A stretch of 64,000 bases of DNA. Source: Neobacillus sp. Marseille-Q6967 (lineage in GTDB: Bacteria > Bacillota > Bacilli > Bacillales > Cytobacillaceae). Of the stretch, positions 8,077-15,888 are shown one piece after another. Below the pieces are notes generated by a model. The model saw only the letters and a list, made by a program, of their open reading frames with translations. It had not been told where the DNA came from and ran no database searches. A program made the position numbers and the translations under genes. Where the stretch lies: positions 1,416,001-1,480,000 of the forward strand of contig NZ_CAMGZB010000001.1 in NCBI RefSeq assembly GCF_946151075.1, read 5' to 3'. Each line of letters begins with the position of its first letter. Position 1 is the first letter of the stretch.

Positions 8077-8871
8077 ATGGAGACGACAACGAAGAAAGTT
8101 ATCAAAAATCGTGTTGCTTTTCTAGAGCAAAAAATTCCTGGCTATGTTTCCGTAGTAGGAATTACCGGGCTGCTGCTCATATGGGAGCTTGTCTGCCAGT
8201 TAAATATCGTTCCGCCGCTCTTCTTACCAGCACCGTCTGCGATTATTACGGATGGCTGGCAAATGATTAGCAGCGGGGAGCTTTTTAAAAATTTATTAGC
8301 CAGCTTGTATCGGATATTGGGCGGCTATGCTATTGGGGCGGTATTAGGAATTCTTGTCGGTCTAATCCTTGGTTTTTCCAAATGGGCTGATGCGGTGTTT
8401 ACACCGATCGTGTATTCCATCTATCCGATTCCCAAAATTGCGTTGTTACCGTTAATTATTCTCTGGTTCGGAATCGGTGAAATGCCCAAGGTGGCCATCA
8501 TCGCGCTTGGGGTGTTTTTCCCGGTACTGATTAATACCTTCTCTGGCGTGAAAAGTGTCGACCCTATTTTGATTAAAGCTGCAGTCACATTTGGGTCAAG
8601 CCACCTGAACGTTATTCGCAAGGTTATTTTACCAGGGGCATTGCCAACGATATTCGCCGGCTTAAAATTAGCAGCAGGTACCGCCCTGCTCTTGCTTGTG
8701 TCAGCAGAAATGATTGCGGCACAATATGGCATCGGGGCGATGGTCCTGCATTATGGTAACTTAATGATCACGACAAAACTAATGGCCGGCGTCCTCCTCC
8801 TATCCTTATTAGGATTACTCTTTAACAGAGGACTACAATGGCTCGAACGCATCCTGATTCCGTGGAAATAG
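8077..8871 (+). CDS. ABC transporter permease (SsuC/TauC type)
   Basis: A 264-residue membrane protein with about six transmembrane segments. The EAA-type loop that contacts the ATPase is visible around KAAVTFGSSHLNVIRKVILP. AAGGAGG overlaps the end of the ATPase gene, suggesting translational coupling. Together with the two genes before it this gives a complete importer of the sulfonate/nitrate class. No metabolic gene next to it reveals the substrate. Confidence 0.9.
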   Translation: METTTKKVIKNRVAFLEQKIPGYVSVVGITGLLLIWELVCQLNIVPPLFLPAPSAIITDGWQMISSGELFKNLLASLYRILGGYAIGAVLGILVGLILGFSKWADAVFTPIVYSIYPIPKIALLPLIILWFGIGEMPKVAIIALGVFFPVLINTFSGVKSVDPILIKAAVTFGSSHLNVIRKVILPGALPTIFAGLKLAAGTALLLLVSAEMIAAQYGIGAMVLHYGNLMITTKLMAGVLLLSLLGLLFNRGLQWLERILIPWK

Positions 8872-8924
8872 GAAACACGGGGACGGTTGTTTCATTTGCA
8901 TAGTAATAATGAAGAGTTCAGTCC

Positions 8925-8955
8925 CGCTGCATTTAAGCAGCGAGGCTGTTTCTTC
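8925..8955. terminator. Hairpin between convergent genes
   Basis: CGCTGC, a 6-nt loop and GCAGCG, followed by a weak T/C-rich tail. It lies between the permease gene and the convergent gene at 8976. A short GGGGACGGTT-type segment of the kind often seen after Bacillus genes precedes it (8880-8890). Confidence 0.4.
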
Positions 8956-8975
8956 TTTCCATTGAGATTCATACA

Positions 8976-9827
8976 TTATGACTCAGGGTTCAGCCAATTA
9001 TAGAACAAGATTTCTCCATTACCAAGCACATAGCGGAAGGGCTTCGTTTCATCATACCCACTTGCTGCGATCTTTTCTAAATAGAGATCCTTTAGTTTGT
9101 TGGTTAAGATTCCGTAAAAGAAGGCGATTGGCTTTTTTACCATATTTGTTGATTTTAGTTTACGAATCAGCTGTCTGAAGGCCTGGATAGCAATGTTGAG
9201 CAGTTCATCCTTATCTTGTTCGCATTGGAATCGAAAAGCAGCGATTTGCACCATATGCCAATATTCCTCAATCGTTTTCGCATCAGAGAAGAAACATTTA
9301 ACCATCTGGACAAATGGCTGTGGAACTCTATCGCTAACAAAGCAAGAATCTAATTCTTCTGGTGCCTCGTTACGTTTTTTTATCTCTTGTTTATTAGTTT
9401 TAGAAAGATTACTAGTTTTATTTAGGTGGTCCAATTTTTCCTGCTTGGGTGGTTCACTTTGAGGAAAACGATTAAAGACGTATAAGTTGCTGGATTGGCT
9501 GCCATTTTTTCGTTCTGTTTCATGAACCGTCATGATTCCTAGGTCTTTTGCTTTTTGGATCATCCGTTTAAAAGTAGAGCGGGAAATTCCGTTCTCGTTA
9601 TACTCATCATGAATCGCCTTCAAAACCGTCCCTATCTTCGCATTACAAACACCCGGAACCTTCGCAGCAAAACGAACCAGCCGCTTTAAGCCGACTAGCT
9701 CACCCTTCGTAAACTCCTTCTTACACTCCAACATCCACATCTCCATATGTGAATTAAACTCCTTCAAACTCGTAAACTGCGAAAACTGTTCAAACCCTTC
9801 AACCTTACCCGATTTTAAATTCATCAT
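8976..9827 (-). CDS. Probable winged-helix DNA-binding protein, unknown role
   Basis: A 283-residue soluble protein. Residues ~45-110 (FTKGELVGLKRLVRFAAKVP ... NGISRSTFKRMIQKAKDLGI) read like a winged helix-turn-helix of the kind found in replication-initiator and DnaD-like proteins: a recognition helix (ISRSTFKRMIQKAKDLG) followed by a possible wing (IMTVHETERKNG). A Lys/Asn-rich linker and an alpha-helical C-terminal domain with many aromatic residues follow. Two ATGs are adjacent; GGGTGGGT lies upstream. It is a single gene, convergent with the importer. Its target and process are not shown by the sequence. Confidence 0.6.
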   Translation of the reverse strand: MMNLKSGKVEGFEQFSQFTSLKEFNSHMEMWMLECKKEFTKGELVGLKRLVRFAAKVPGVCNAKIGTVLKAIHDEYNENGISRSTFKRMIQKAKDLGIMTVHETERKNGSQSSNLYVFNRFPQSEPPKQEKLDHLNKTSNLSKTNKQEIKKRNEAPEELDSCFVSDRVPQPFVQMVKCFFSDAKTIEEYWHMVQIAAFRFQCEQDKDELLNIAIQAFRQLIRKLKSTNMVKKPIAFFYGILTNKLKDLYLEKIAASGYDETKPFRYVLGNGEILFYNWLNPES

Positions 9828-9945
9828 TTTGACCCACCCTTCTACCCTTTATATAGAAAGGAAGAGGGCATAAGGACAGGGCGGTTTTAGAAATATGTTA
9901 CAGCTTTGTGAATTGTATTGTTGTAAAAAATTCTTCAGAAGTGAT

Positions 9946-10156
9946 AATAGATCGTTTGATTACCTCCAACTAAATAGCGTTTATGTGTTTCAACTGTCGA
10001 ATTATAAAAGCAAGAGTTGATTAAAACTCCCGCTTTTTTTTTACAGTTGCACCAGGTACGAAAACTTGACTATTTCCTCGACAATATTCTTCTTGAAATG
10101 CCTTATAAGTTCGTTTAACCAAAGGGTTTATAGGGGTTTTAATCAAACGTTTGATT
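9946..10156 (+). repeat. Palindrome-bounded intergenic repeat, copy B
   Basis: The right palindrome AATCAAACGTTTGATT (10141-10156) is perfect. The left one, AATAGATCGTTTGATT (9946-9961), matches 13 of 16. The inner blocks TCCTCGACAATATTCTTC and GTTCGTTTAACCAAAGGGTT are present. The spacing is 195 bp rather than 164 because a terminator hairpin (10006-10041) lies inside the left half. Confidence 0.7.
10006..10041 (+). terminator. Terminator-like hairpin inside repeat copy B
   Basis: AAAAGC-AAGAGTT, loop, AACTCCCGC and nine T residues. No clear gene precedes it on the + strand, so it may be a relic or may end an unrecognised small RNA. Confidence 0.6.
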
Positions 10157-10406
10157 GAAAGAGTAGGTGTGGAATTTCCTCGAGTTATGTCATGCTTTAG
10201 GATATAGTGAGCGGCCATTTACTTTGTAGAAGCTAAGACAAAGGTCACGATATGACTATCCACAGGAAAAATCCAGTTAATATAAAGACGATGGCTAGAG
10301 TCGTTGGTATTGCGGGAGAAACATGTATTAGAATTGTAGTTAGAAATGGAACATCAGAAATTATTTTTGCATTTCGGGTAAGGTAAAAGGAGGTATAAAG
10401 TCTAAG

Positions 10407-10668
10407 TTGGTAGAATGTCCTTTTTGCTATGGCCAAGGCATTGTGTGCAAAGCTAAAATAGAAAAATTAGACCGAACCATCTTTGTATGCGATGAATGTA
10501 CACAATTTGGCTAGAAGGCGGTCAGATAAACGAAGAAAATTGTAAAAGATTCGATTATTTCATGCAGGGCAATTGATTACAACCTTTAAATCACAGGGGG
10601 ATGGTAATTTTAGACAGTTAACCGGCCCCGGTTGGAATCACCTAAAAGCGATTATGGAGATAAAGTAA
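10407..10668 (+). pseudogene. Frameshifted small zinc-ribbon-like gene
   Basis: AAGGAGG precedes a TTG (10407) that opens a 35-codon frame with two Cys pairs (CPFC and CDEC), a small zinc-ribbon pattern. It stops at 10514. A shift of one base just before that stop continues with WLEGGQINEENCKRFDYF up to 10576, and a third frame carries coding-like sequence (GPGWNHLKAIMEIK) to a stop at 10668, right before a terminator. I read this as one gene of about 85 codons broken by two frameshifts. The family is not identified; the intact form would be a small cytosolic protein. Confidence 0.45.
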
Positions 10669-10669
10669 G

Positions 10670-10699
10670 AAAAGCCGGGAAAAGTACGCCCGGCTTTTT
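10670..10699 (+). terminator. Rho-independent terminator
   Basis: AAAAGCCGGG, loop AAAAGTACG and CCCGGCTTTTT. It follows the broken zinc-ribbon gene. Confidence 0.85.
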
Positions 10700-10770
10700 G
10701 TATAACGAACAGTGGGTTAGAGAGTTTTATCTGAACCTCATACCTGAGGCAACCAGGAATTGAAAATATT

Positions 10771-10929
10771 TTAAGCTGCTCCCTGCTGAAAACAAGGATC
10801 ATTGAAATAGACAACTTCAGAAAGAATTTTACTGCCCTTCATGTTTTTAAGAGCCTCTCTTGCTTCTTCTTCAGTTTCGAATTCAAACTGTGAAATATTT
10901 GAATCTAAATAACGGGTTATAATCCACAT
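10771..10929 (-). CDS. Small conserved-looking protein, 52 aa
   Basis: Starts with ATG preceded by AGGAGG at ideal distance (AGGAGGAATTCTTATG). The product runs MWIITRYLDSNISQFEFETE, then EEAREALKNMKGSKILSEV and ends YFNDPCFQQGAA. The pattern of a beta strand, an acidic helix and a second strand suggests a tiny alpha/beta fold. Proteins of this type are common hypotheticals in Bacillus, but I do not know a function. It has no operon partner. Confidence 0.7.
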   Translation of the reverse strand: MWIITRYLDSNISQFEFETEEEAREALKNMKGSKILSEVVYFNDPCFQQGAA

Positions 10930-11216
10930 AAGAATTCCTCCTAATTTTTTAAAGTTATTTTTTGCCCTGCAAAGAAGTCGTCAATAAATATGGCAAACCA
11001 ATCTAGGGTTAGAAGTTGAATTATTAATTGCTACGGATAATGATAATGCAATTATGGAAATAAATAAAATGCCAAAAAATTATAACGATATATAATAAGT
11101 TTTTATATGGGGAATTAAGGGCGCGAGCTGACTATAAGACGGTCAACATGTAAATTACAAAAAAGGATCAGTCCTTGCGGTTCATCCCGTCGATGAACGA
11201 CAATAAAAAGAAGTTA

Positions 11217-11247
11217 ACAACCTATTTGGCAGGTTGTTAGGTCTTTT
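11217..11247 (+). terminator. Terminator-like hairpin
   Basis: AACAACCT, loop ATTTGGC, AGGTTGTT, then AGGTCTTTTT. It lies in a non-coding region just before the first GGCAGATA array. Confidence 0.5.
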
Positions 11248-11309
11248 TCAGTGCTCTCGGACATTAATTGAAAGGCAGATTGGACTTTGGTTCAGTGGAG
11301 AAGATAGTA

Positions 11310-11640
11310 GGCAGATAGAATGATGGTTTTGGCAGATAGAAAGTTGAAATTGGCAGATAGGGAATCCAAAGTGGCAGATAGAAAAAATCGGGTGAGGGTT
11401 TTGGATGAAAAAAGGACATTTAAAGGATGCCTGGGTGAGGATTTATAGCTAAATAGAGATTCGATTATCCATAAAAAGAAAAAACAGAGTGTTGAGCAAG
11501 GCGGTTGCTTCACTTTTTTGAAGTTTGGAGAGGTGGGAAGGATGGGGCGGCAGATAGAATGATGGTTTTGGCAGATAGATAGGTGAAATTGGCAGATAGG
11601 GAATCCAAAATGGCAGATAGAAAAATTTCAGTTAAATAGG
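11310..11640 (+). repeat. Two 21-bp-period GGCAGATA arrays, 239 bp apart (locus 1)
   Basis: Array 1 has GGCAGATA at 11310, 11331, 11352 and 11373. Array 2 has it at 11549, 11570, 11591 and 11612. Every step is exactly 21 bp, and the two arrays are almost identical, spacers included. Array 1 is followed by about 90 bp, ATCCATAA and a GTGTTGAGC-type hairpin with T-run near 11492-11520, the same layout as the modules at 46.6-47.4 kb. Open frames across it exist only because 21 is a multiple of 3. Confidence 0.8.
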
Positions 11641-11650
11641 AGTGCCCTTT

Positions 11651-11785
11651 ATGTCTGAAAGCGGAGATGGATACGGTTTTCATCTCGGAAGCCGGATTAT
11701 AGGTAACGTGCTAGTCACTACTAGAAGTTATAAGCGGAAGGAAGGACAAAATAGAGGGGCAAAAGCCGGTAATTGTCTCTCATAA
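11651..11785 (+). CDS. Doubtful 44-aa frame
   Basis: AGGAG lies 8 nt before an ATG that opens a 44-codon frame (MSESGDGYGFHLGSRIIGNV, then basic residues). No family or hydrophobic segment is recognised. It sits in a region of decayed genes and repeats, directly after the second GGCAGATA array. It could be a chance frame. Confidence 0.25.
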   Translation: MSESGDGYGFHLGSRIIGNVLVTTRSYKRKEGQNRGAKAGNCLS

Positions 11786-11848
11786 GTTTTGCACAGTGAT
11801 TGTGTGTTTGTAAATTAACCCAATTTAATACTTACTCTAAGGAATAGA

Positions 11849-11986
11849 TTTAGTTATGAATCAGTATATAAAAAGGGCTATAGAGTAATCGTTGAAATTT
11901 TTGAGAGAAGAGATACAAACGAAATTGAAAAACATATTCGGGATGTCCATTGGAATGTAAACAATGCAAAATTTGATTCATACTAA
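11849..11986 (+). pseudogene. Gene fragment without start
   Basis: About 46 codons of coding-like sequence (SVYKKGYRVIVEIFERRDTN, then EIEKHIRDVHWNVNNAKFDSY) end at a TAA at 11984-11986. No start codon or ribosome binding site is found upstream in frame. It looks like the 3' end of a lost gene; the family is not recognised. Confidence 0.35.
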
Positions 11987-12018
11987 AGTATCTATTTAGT
12001 GTGTCCCAAGCTGAATAA

Positions 12019-12052
12019 GGGTGGGTCAGTACATAGGTGCCTGTCACCACCC
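12019..12052. repeat. GGTGCCTGTCACC hairpin element, copy 1
   Basis: The inner hairpin GGTG-CCTGT-CACC is nested in an outer stem GGGTGG/CCACCC. The copy at 46500 has GGGCGG/CCGCCC, so the outer pair changes in a compensatory way. Related sequence without the outer stem is at 31980. Confidence 0.6.
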
Positions 12053-12242
12053 GAGGTTTATCAATAAATGCTTCACCGCAGTCATAGACACCTTCTCCTT
12101 TTCCGTTAATTCCTTCGTCGATAACAAATCAATGAATGTTACCATGCCCCATTTTGCTTCTTTTTCTGTTAGTTTTTCACAATATTTCATCGTTTTCTTG
12201 GAATCATCCTTTTATCCCTGCTCCCAATCTAAAATGAGTTGG

Positions 12243-12314
12243 CAGATAAACTAATCATTTTGGCAGATAGAAAGATAAAAAAGGCAGGTAGAAGGTAGAA
12301 ATTAGTAGATATAG
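12243..12314 (+). repeat. Degenerate GGCAGATA array
   Basis: GGCAGATAAA, GGCAGATAGA, GGCAGGTAGA and AGTAGATATA follow each other at 21-bp steps, with loss of the core in the last two. It is a third, eroded member of the array family near locus 1. Confidence 0.65.
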
Positions 12315-12433
12315 AAAGCTCGTCCAAGACGTTTTGCTCACATTCCACTATTTTTTATAGTAATATGGTAGTGATAAATGGATATTTTTAACTTATATTT
12401 ATTATTTTGGATATAGAAAAGGGGAATTGTGTT

Positions 12434-12889
12434 GTGATAAATAAGGAATTGCTAGTTTCTATTTTTAAAAAGGAACTAGGTGGTCAAAAGGTAGAAATTA
12501 ATCATATTTATGAAAGTCAGGGTGTTCTTTCTTTTATTTTTTCTTATAAAAATGCAAGAACAATAAAAATATTACTCATTGAAACGGAATCGAATCAGTG
12601 GGTTATTCACCATGAAGTTTCAAAGGAAAGCCCTTTTCTTTCCAAAAAAATTGTGCAAGTATGTGAAAGGGTGGAGCGGATCATAGGGGATAAGGACCTA
12701 TCTATTTCATTATCAGAAGATTTGATTGAGATTCGAAAGCAACCATTTATCATAACAGCACTGAAAAGTGGCCTTCAAAACTATCTTTCGAAGCATTTCA
12801 TCTTATTTGGGGTACATAATGATAGGGAAGAACGTAGGAATAATAGAATCCAACAAACAGAAAGACGATATGTTAATGAGGATTTATAA
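12434..12889 (+). CDS. Protein of unknown function, 151 aa
   Basis: The frame is open from a TTG at 12407, but AAAAGGGGAATT before the GTG at 12434 favours that start. The product is soluble and mixed alpha/beta: INKELLVSIFKKELGGQKVE, a strand-rich middle (GVLSFIFSYKNARTIKILLI), and a very basic, Arg-rich C-terminus (DREERRNNRIQQTERR). No signal peptide, membrane segment or catalytic motif is visible. It is monocistronic, with a long hairpin after it. I do not recognise the family. Confidence 0.6.
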   Translation: MINKELLVSIFKKELGGQKVEINHIYESQGVLSFIFSYKNARTIKILLIETESNQWVIHHEVSKESPFLSKKIVQVCERVERIIGDKDLSISLSEDLIEIRKQPFIITALKSGLQNYLSKHFILFGVHNDREERRNNRIQQTERRYVNEDL

Positions 12890-12915
12890 CACGAGTGTTG
12901 GATAGAAAGTATGGA

Positions 12916-12959
12916 AGTGAAAAAGGAGCAGTGGCTATAAACTTCTGCTTTTTTCACTT
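12916..12959. terminator. Long bidirectional terminator
   Basis: AAGTGAAAAAGGAGCAG pairs with CTGCTTTTTTCACTT around a 13-nt loop. A/T runs on both sides make it usable by both convergent genes (12434+ and 12989-). Confidence 0.8.
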
Positions 12960-12988
12960 CACCCATTCCCTTTCTATTAGGAGGCGTT

Positions 12989-13786
12989 TTAGAACTGACA
13001 TGGATTTAACTCCTTTAAAAAATCTAAAATGGCTCTATTTACAAATTCAGGCTGGCATAAATTTGTTGGATCGACGGAGTTTTCAACAATCATTAATTTG
13101 GAGTTTCTCAAATGATCATCAATTTCCTTATTCTTATTTACAACACTTTCGATTTGATCACCTACAATAATCAAGGAGGGGATATTCAGCTTCATTAAAT
13201 CATTTAATAAATTCATATTAAATACCTCTAACATCTGAATCGTAATATCCTTTGCCCGGCATGATTCCGATATCGATAATAATTCTTGTTGAGCTAATTC
13301 CCACTTATGATAGGGAGCAATATAACTCAATGATTTTCTTAACAGTTTTTTCGGAAACCAAGAGGCTAAAACAACGCATGCTCCTAACATGGTTAGTTTT
13401 AATTCGGCTGCATCTTTCGGGAATGTCTGTGCGTACGTATCAATTAGGACCATGTTTGATACTCTATCAGGATGTTTAATAGAAAATACTTGCGTTACGA
13501 TTCCTCCGTAAGACAATCCGATGAAAACAGCTTGATTAATGTTTAAATACGTTATTAATCCTAAAATTGAGTCTACATGAACATCTAAATAATTGAGCGT
13601 ATTAACTGATTCTGATTTTCCGTTCCCTTTTAAATCCACGGTTATCGTCATATAGTATTTTGATAATTCCTCGACCTGTGGATCAAACATATGATGGCTT
13701 CCGCCAATTCCATGCAAAAATATAATCGGATACCCACTACCCTTAACCTCATAATACAGACCATCGTAATAACCTTTGTAAAACAT
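12989..13786 (-). CDS. Alpha/beta hydrolase-fold protein, catalytic residues partly lost
   Basis: A 265-residue alpha/beta-hydrolase. The oxyanion segment FLHGIGGSHHMFD and the nucleophile elbow GLSYGG (Ser near residue 94) are present. The usual acid (V-G-x-x-D) reads VGDQIES, with Ile at the Asp position, and the usual A-G-H before PTNLxQPE reads S-V-D, so the catalytic His is replaced by Asp. On this reading two of three triad residues are missing. It may be a non-catalytic relative or a gene in early decay, although the frame is intact and AGGGATTGGG precedes the ATG. The substrate is unknown. Confidence 0.75.
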   Translation of the reverse strand: MFYKGYYDGLYYEVKGSGYPIIFLHGIGGSHHMFDPQVEELSKYYMTITVDLKGNGKSESVNTLNYLDVHVDSILGLITYLNINQAVFIGLSYGGIVTQVFSIKHPDRVSNMVLIDTYAQTFPKDAAELKLTMLGACVVLASWFPKKLLRKSLSYIAPYHKWELAQQELLSISESCRAKDITIQMLEVFNMNLLNDLMKLNIPSLIIVGDQIESVVNKNKEIDDHLRNSKLMIVENSVDPTNLCQPEFVNRAILDFLKELNPCQF

Positions 13787-13846
13787 TTTCCCAATCCCTT
13801 TTTGTTATCTAAAATTTGTAAAAGAATATATATTTTTACATTTATT

Positions 13847-14203
13847 TTAAGTGGAAGTTAGTGAATTGTAAAAAAATATGCTTTTAGTCCTACGACAATT
13901 ACACCATATTAATAACAGAGGAAGCATCCATTTTGCCCATTTAATCCAAGGTACACCGGCGACGGCTAGACTCGCCATTAGTGTTCCTGATGTTGGGAAA
14001 ATACTGTTTGTAAAACCATCCCCAAATTGGTATGCCTGTACAGTAACCTGGCGTGTGACCCCAATCATATCTGCCAATGGGGATAAGAGGGATAAAGGGT
14101 TTGCCGAAGATTGATAGGTTAATTGATGATATCCTCTCTTCAGGAAGAACCGCACTAATTTCTTGAAAACAGTCTCTTTCATTATGATAAAATAAACATA
14201 CAA
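13847..14203 (-). pseudogene. C-terminal remnant of a YfcC-family transporter
   Basis: Residues ~33-97 of this 118-codon frame (SPLADMIGVTRQVTVQAYQF, GDGFTNSIFPTSGTLMASLA, GVPWIKWAKWMLPLLLIW) match the last two membrane segments of YfcC/DcuC-like amino-acid carriers, which are normally about 460-500 residues long. Everything upstream is missing, and the first ~30 codons are unrelated. It is therefore a stump. It lies next to the sigma-54 activator and NhaC-type transporter genes, so an older transporter may have been lost from this amino-acid locus (inference). Confidence 0.7.
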
Positions 14204-14265
14204 GATTCCGAATAATTATGCGTCTTATCAATGAAATCAGTTTAGAAATATGTAAGGAGAATATG

Positions 14266-15678
14266 ATGAGCCAAAAAGAAAACAATCTAATAAATCAAAT
14301 GAAAGATATAGATGGAATCACAATTATCGATACAAAAGGTACGATCTTATTCACAGTGAAATTTAACCCGCGGTTTCACTCGGAAATTGGCGAACAAGAC
14401 GAAATTGTTGGGGAGAATTTATTCTCTGCCTTTCCCATGTTAGATCAAAAAACGAGTACATTGATCAATGTGATGAGAACGGGCAGTCCAATTTTTAAAG
14501 AAAGGCAGGAAATTATCGACTTTAAGGGCCGGAAAATTGCCACAACAAATGTCTCGCTTCCTATTAAAGCACATGGAAAAGTAATTGGTGCCATTGAACT
14601 GTCAAAAGACATTAGTGAACGAGATCAAGAACTGGATCATGTGATCGAACTTAATCCTGAAATGTTCAAAAATAGTAAACAGTTGATCCAAAATATTCAA
14701 CCAGAGCTAGCCAAGTACACATTGAAGGATATTATGACCAATAATGAAAAGATGGAAAAATTAAAACGCTCCGCAGAAAAAATCGCACAAGGAATTTCAT
14801 CGGTATTCATATACGGAGAAACGGGAACAGGGAAGGAATTATTTGCTCAAGCTTTACATAATGCCAGCGAACGGGCAGGAAAGCCTTTCATTACACAAAA
14901 TTGTGCAGCGATTCCTGAGACTTTAATTGAAAGTATCTTATTCGGTACAAAAAAAGGCAGTTTTACCGGGGCGGAAGATAATCCAGGGCTGTTTGAATTA
15001 GCCGAAGGGGGAACGGTTTTTCTTGATGAAATGAACTCTATGCCCGTTCACTTGCAATCTAAATTATTAAGAGTCCTGCAGGATGGATACATTAGAAGAT
15101 TAGGTGATAAAAAGATTCGAAAGGTGGATGTACGAGTTATCGCAGCCTCCAATAAACACCCAAAAGATTGTGTGAAAGATGGTAGCCTAAGACTCGATAT
15201 CTACTATAGACTATGTGCCATGCTGCTTCATATTCCGCCGCTCAGAGAAAGAAAAGATGATATAAAGCTATTACTAGAATATTTTATTACGAAATATAAT
15301 GGGCTGTTAGGTAAGAATGTAAGAAATGTTTCAAAGGAAGTATACGCGTTTCTTGTTGAGTATAACTGGCCCGGAAATGTAAGAGAGCTTGAGCACCTTG
15401 TGGAGTTTGCCATTAATCAAATGGATGATTGGGAAGATACACTTGAAATGCAGCATTTGGAAGAACGCTTGAAGCATTTAATTGAACATGATGAAGAGGA
15501 AGAGGAAGTTCAGATCGAACCAATGAAAGCAGCGACTGCCAGGGTAGAAAAGAAATTGATCACAAAAGCTATTCAAAAAACAAGAGGGAACGTATCACAA
15601 GCGGCGAAATTATTAGATATTCCAAGGCAGACGTTACAAAATAAACTTAAATCTTATGGAATAGTGCCCAAAATGTAA
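14266..15678 (+). CDS. Sigma-54-dependent activator with PAS-like domain (RocR-like)
   Basis: A 470-residue enhancer-binding protein. Residues ~1-120 form a PAS-like sensor (GITIIDTKGTILFTV ... ISERDQEL). The AAA+ domain has Walker A GETGTGKE (184-191), the sigma-54 contact loop as GSFTGA (231-236, usual GAFTGA) and Walker B VFLDEM (251-256). The C-terminus is a Fis-type helix-turn-helix (GNVSQAAKLLDIPRQTLQNK). Of two adjacent ATGs the second is at better distance from AAGGAG. Three direct repeats begin at its stop codon and a -24/-12 promoter follows, so it probably activates the two downstream genes in response to a small ligand bound by the PAS domain. Confidence 0.92.
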   Translation: MSQKENNLINQMKDIDGITIIDTKGTILFTVKFNPRFHSEIGEQDEIVGENLFSAFPMLDQKTSTLINVMRTGSPIFKERQEIIDFKGRKIATTNVSLPIKAHGKVIGAIELSKDISERDQELDHVIELNPEMFKNSKQLIQNIQPELAKYTLKDIMTNNEKMEKLKRSAEKIAQGISSVFIYGETGTGKELFAQALHNASERAGKPFITQNCAAIPETLIESILFGTKKGSFTGAEDNPGLFELAEGGTVFLDEMNSMPVHLQSKLLRVLQDGYIRRLGDKKIRKVDVRVIAASNKHPKDCVKDGSLRLDIYYRLCAMLLHIPPLRERKDDIKLLLEYFITKYNGLLGKNVRNVSKEVYAFLVEYNWPGNVRELEHLVEFAINQMDDWEDTLEMQHLEERLKHLIEHDEEEEEVQIEPMKAATARVEKKLITKAIQKTRGNVSQAAKLLDIPRQTLQNKLKSYGIVPKM

Positions 15679-15743
15679 CAATTTATAGGGAAGAATATGA
15701 TTGGAGTGCCCAAAAAGTAACATAGGGTGCCTAAAATTTAACA
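15664..15743 (+). promoter_or_regulatory. Three direct repeats, probable activator binding sites
   Basis: GTGCCCAAAATGTAACA (15664), GTGCCCAAAAAGTAACA (15706) and GTGCCTAAAATTTAACA (15727). The starts are 42 and 21 bp apart, so all lie on one face of the helix. The first contains the stop codon of the activator gene. They end 90 bp before the sigma-54 promoter, a normal place for upstream activating sequences. Confidence 0.75.
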
Positions 15744-15776
15744 AATTACTGATTGATCAATCGAGATTGACTCCTT

Positions 15777-15803
15777 AATAAAGGCGAAATGCCTTTATTT
15801 TTG
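15777..15803 (+). terminator. Terminator of the activator gene
   Basis: AATAAAGGC, loop GAAAT and GCCTTTATT followed by TTTG. It separates the activator gene from the sigma-54 promoter. Confidence 0.8.
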
Positions 15804-15832
15804 TTGGATTGCCCTTTTAAAACGAAATTCTT

Positions 15833-15848
15833 TGGCACAATTCTTGCA
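15833..15848 (+). promoter_or_regulatory. Sigma-54 (-24/-12) promoter
   Basis: TGGCAC, 5 nt, TTGCA matches the consensus exactly (TGGCACAATTCTTGCA). Transcription should begin about 12 bp downstream, some 30 bp before the TTG start of the alanine-dehydrogenase-like gene. Confidence 0.9.
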
Positions 15849-15888
15849 TTAAATACCGGTGAATCAATAGGTCAAGGAGGAAAAGAAA

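Noticed and set aside
13941..14285. Second minus-strand frame over the YfcC remnant
   Set aside because: The similarity to YfcC is in the other frame (13847-14203); this one has no recognisable pattern.
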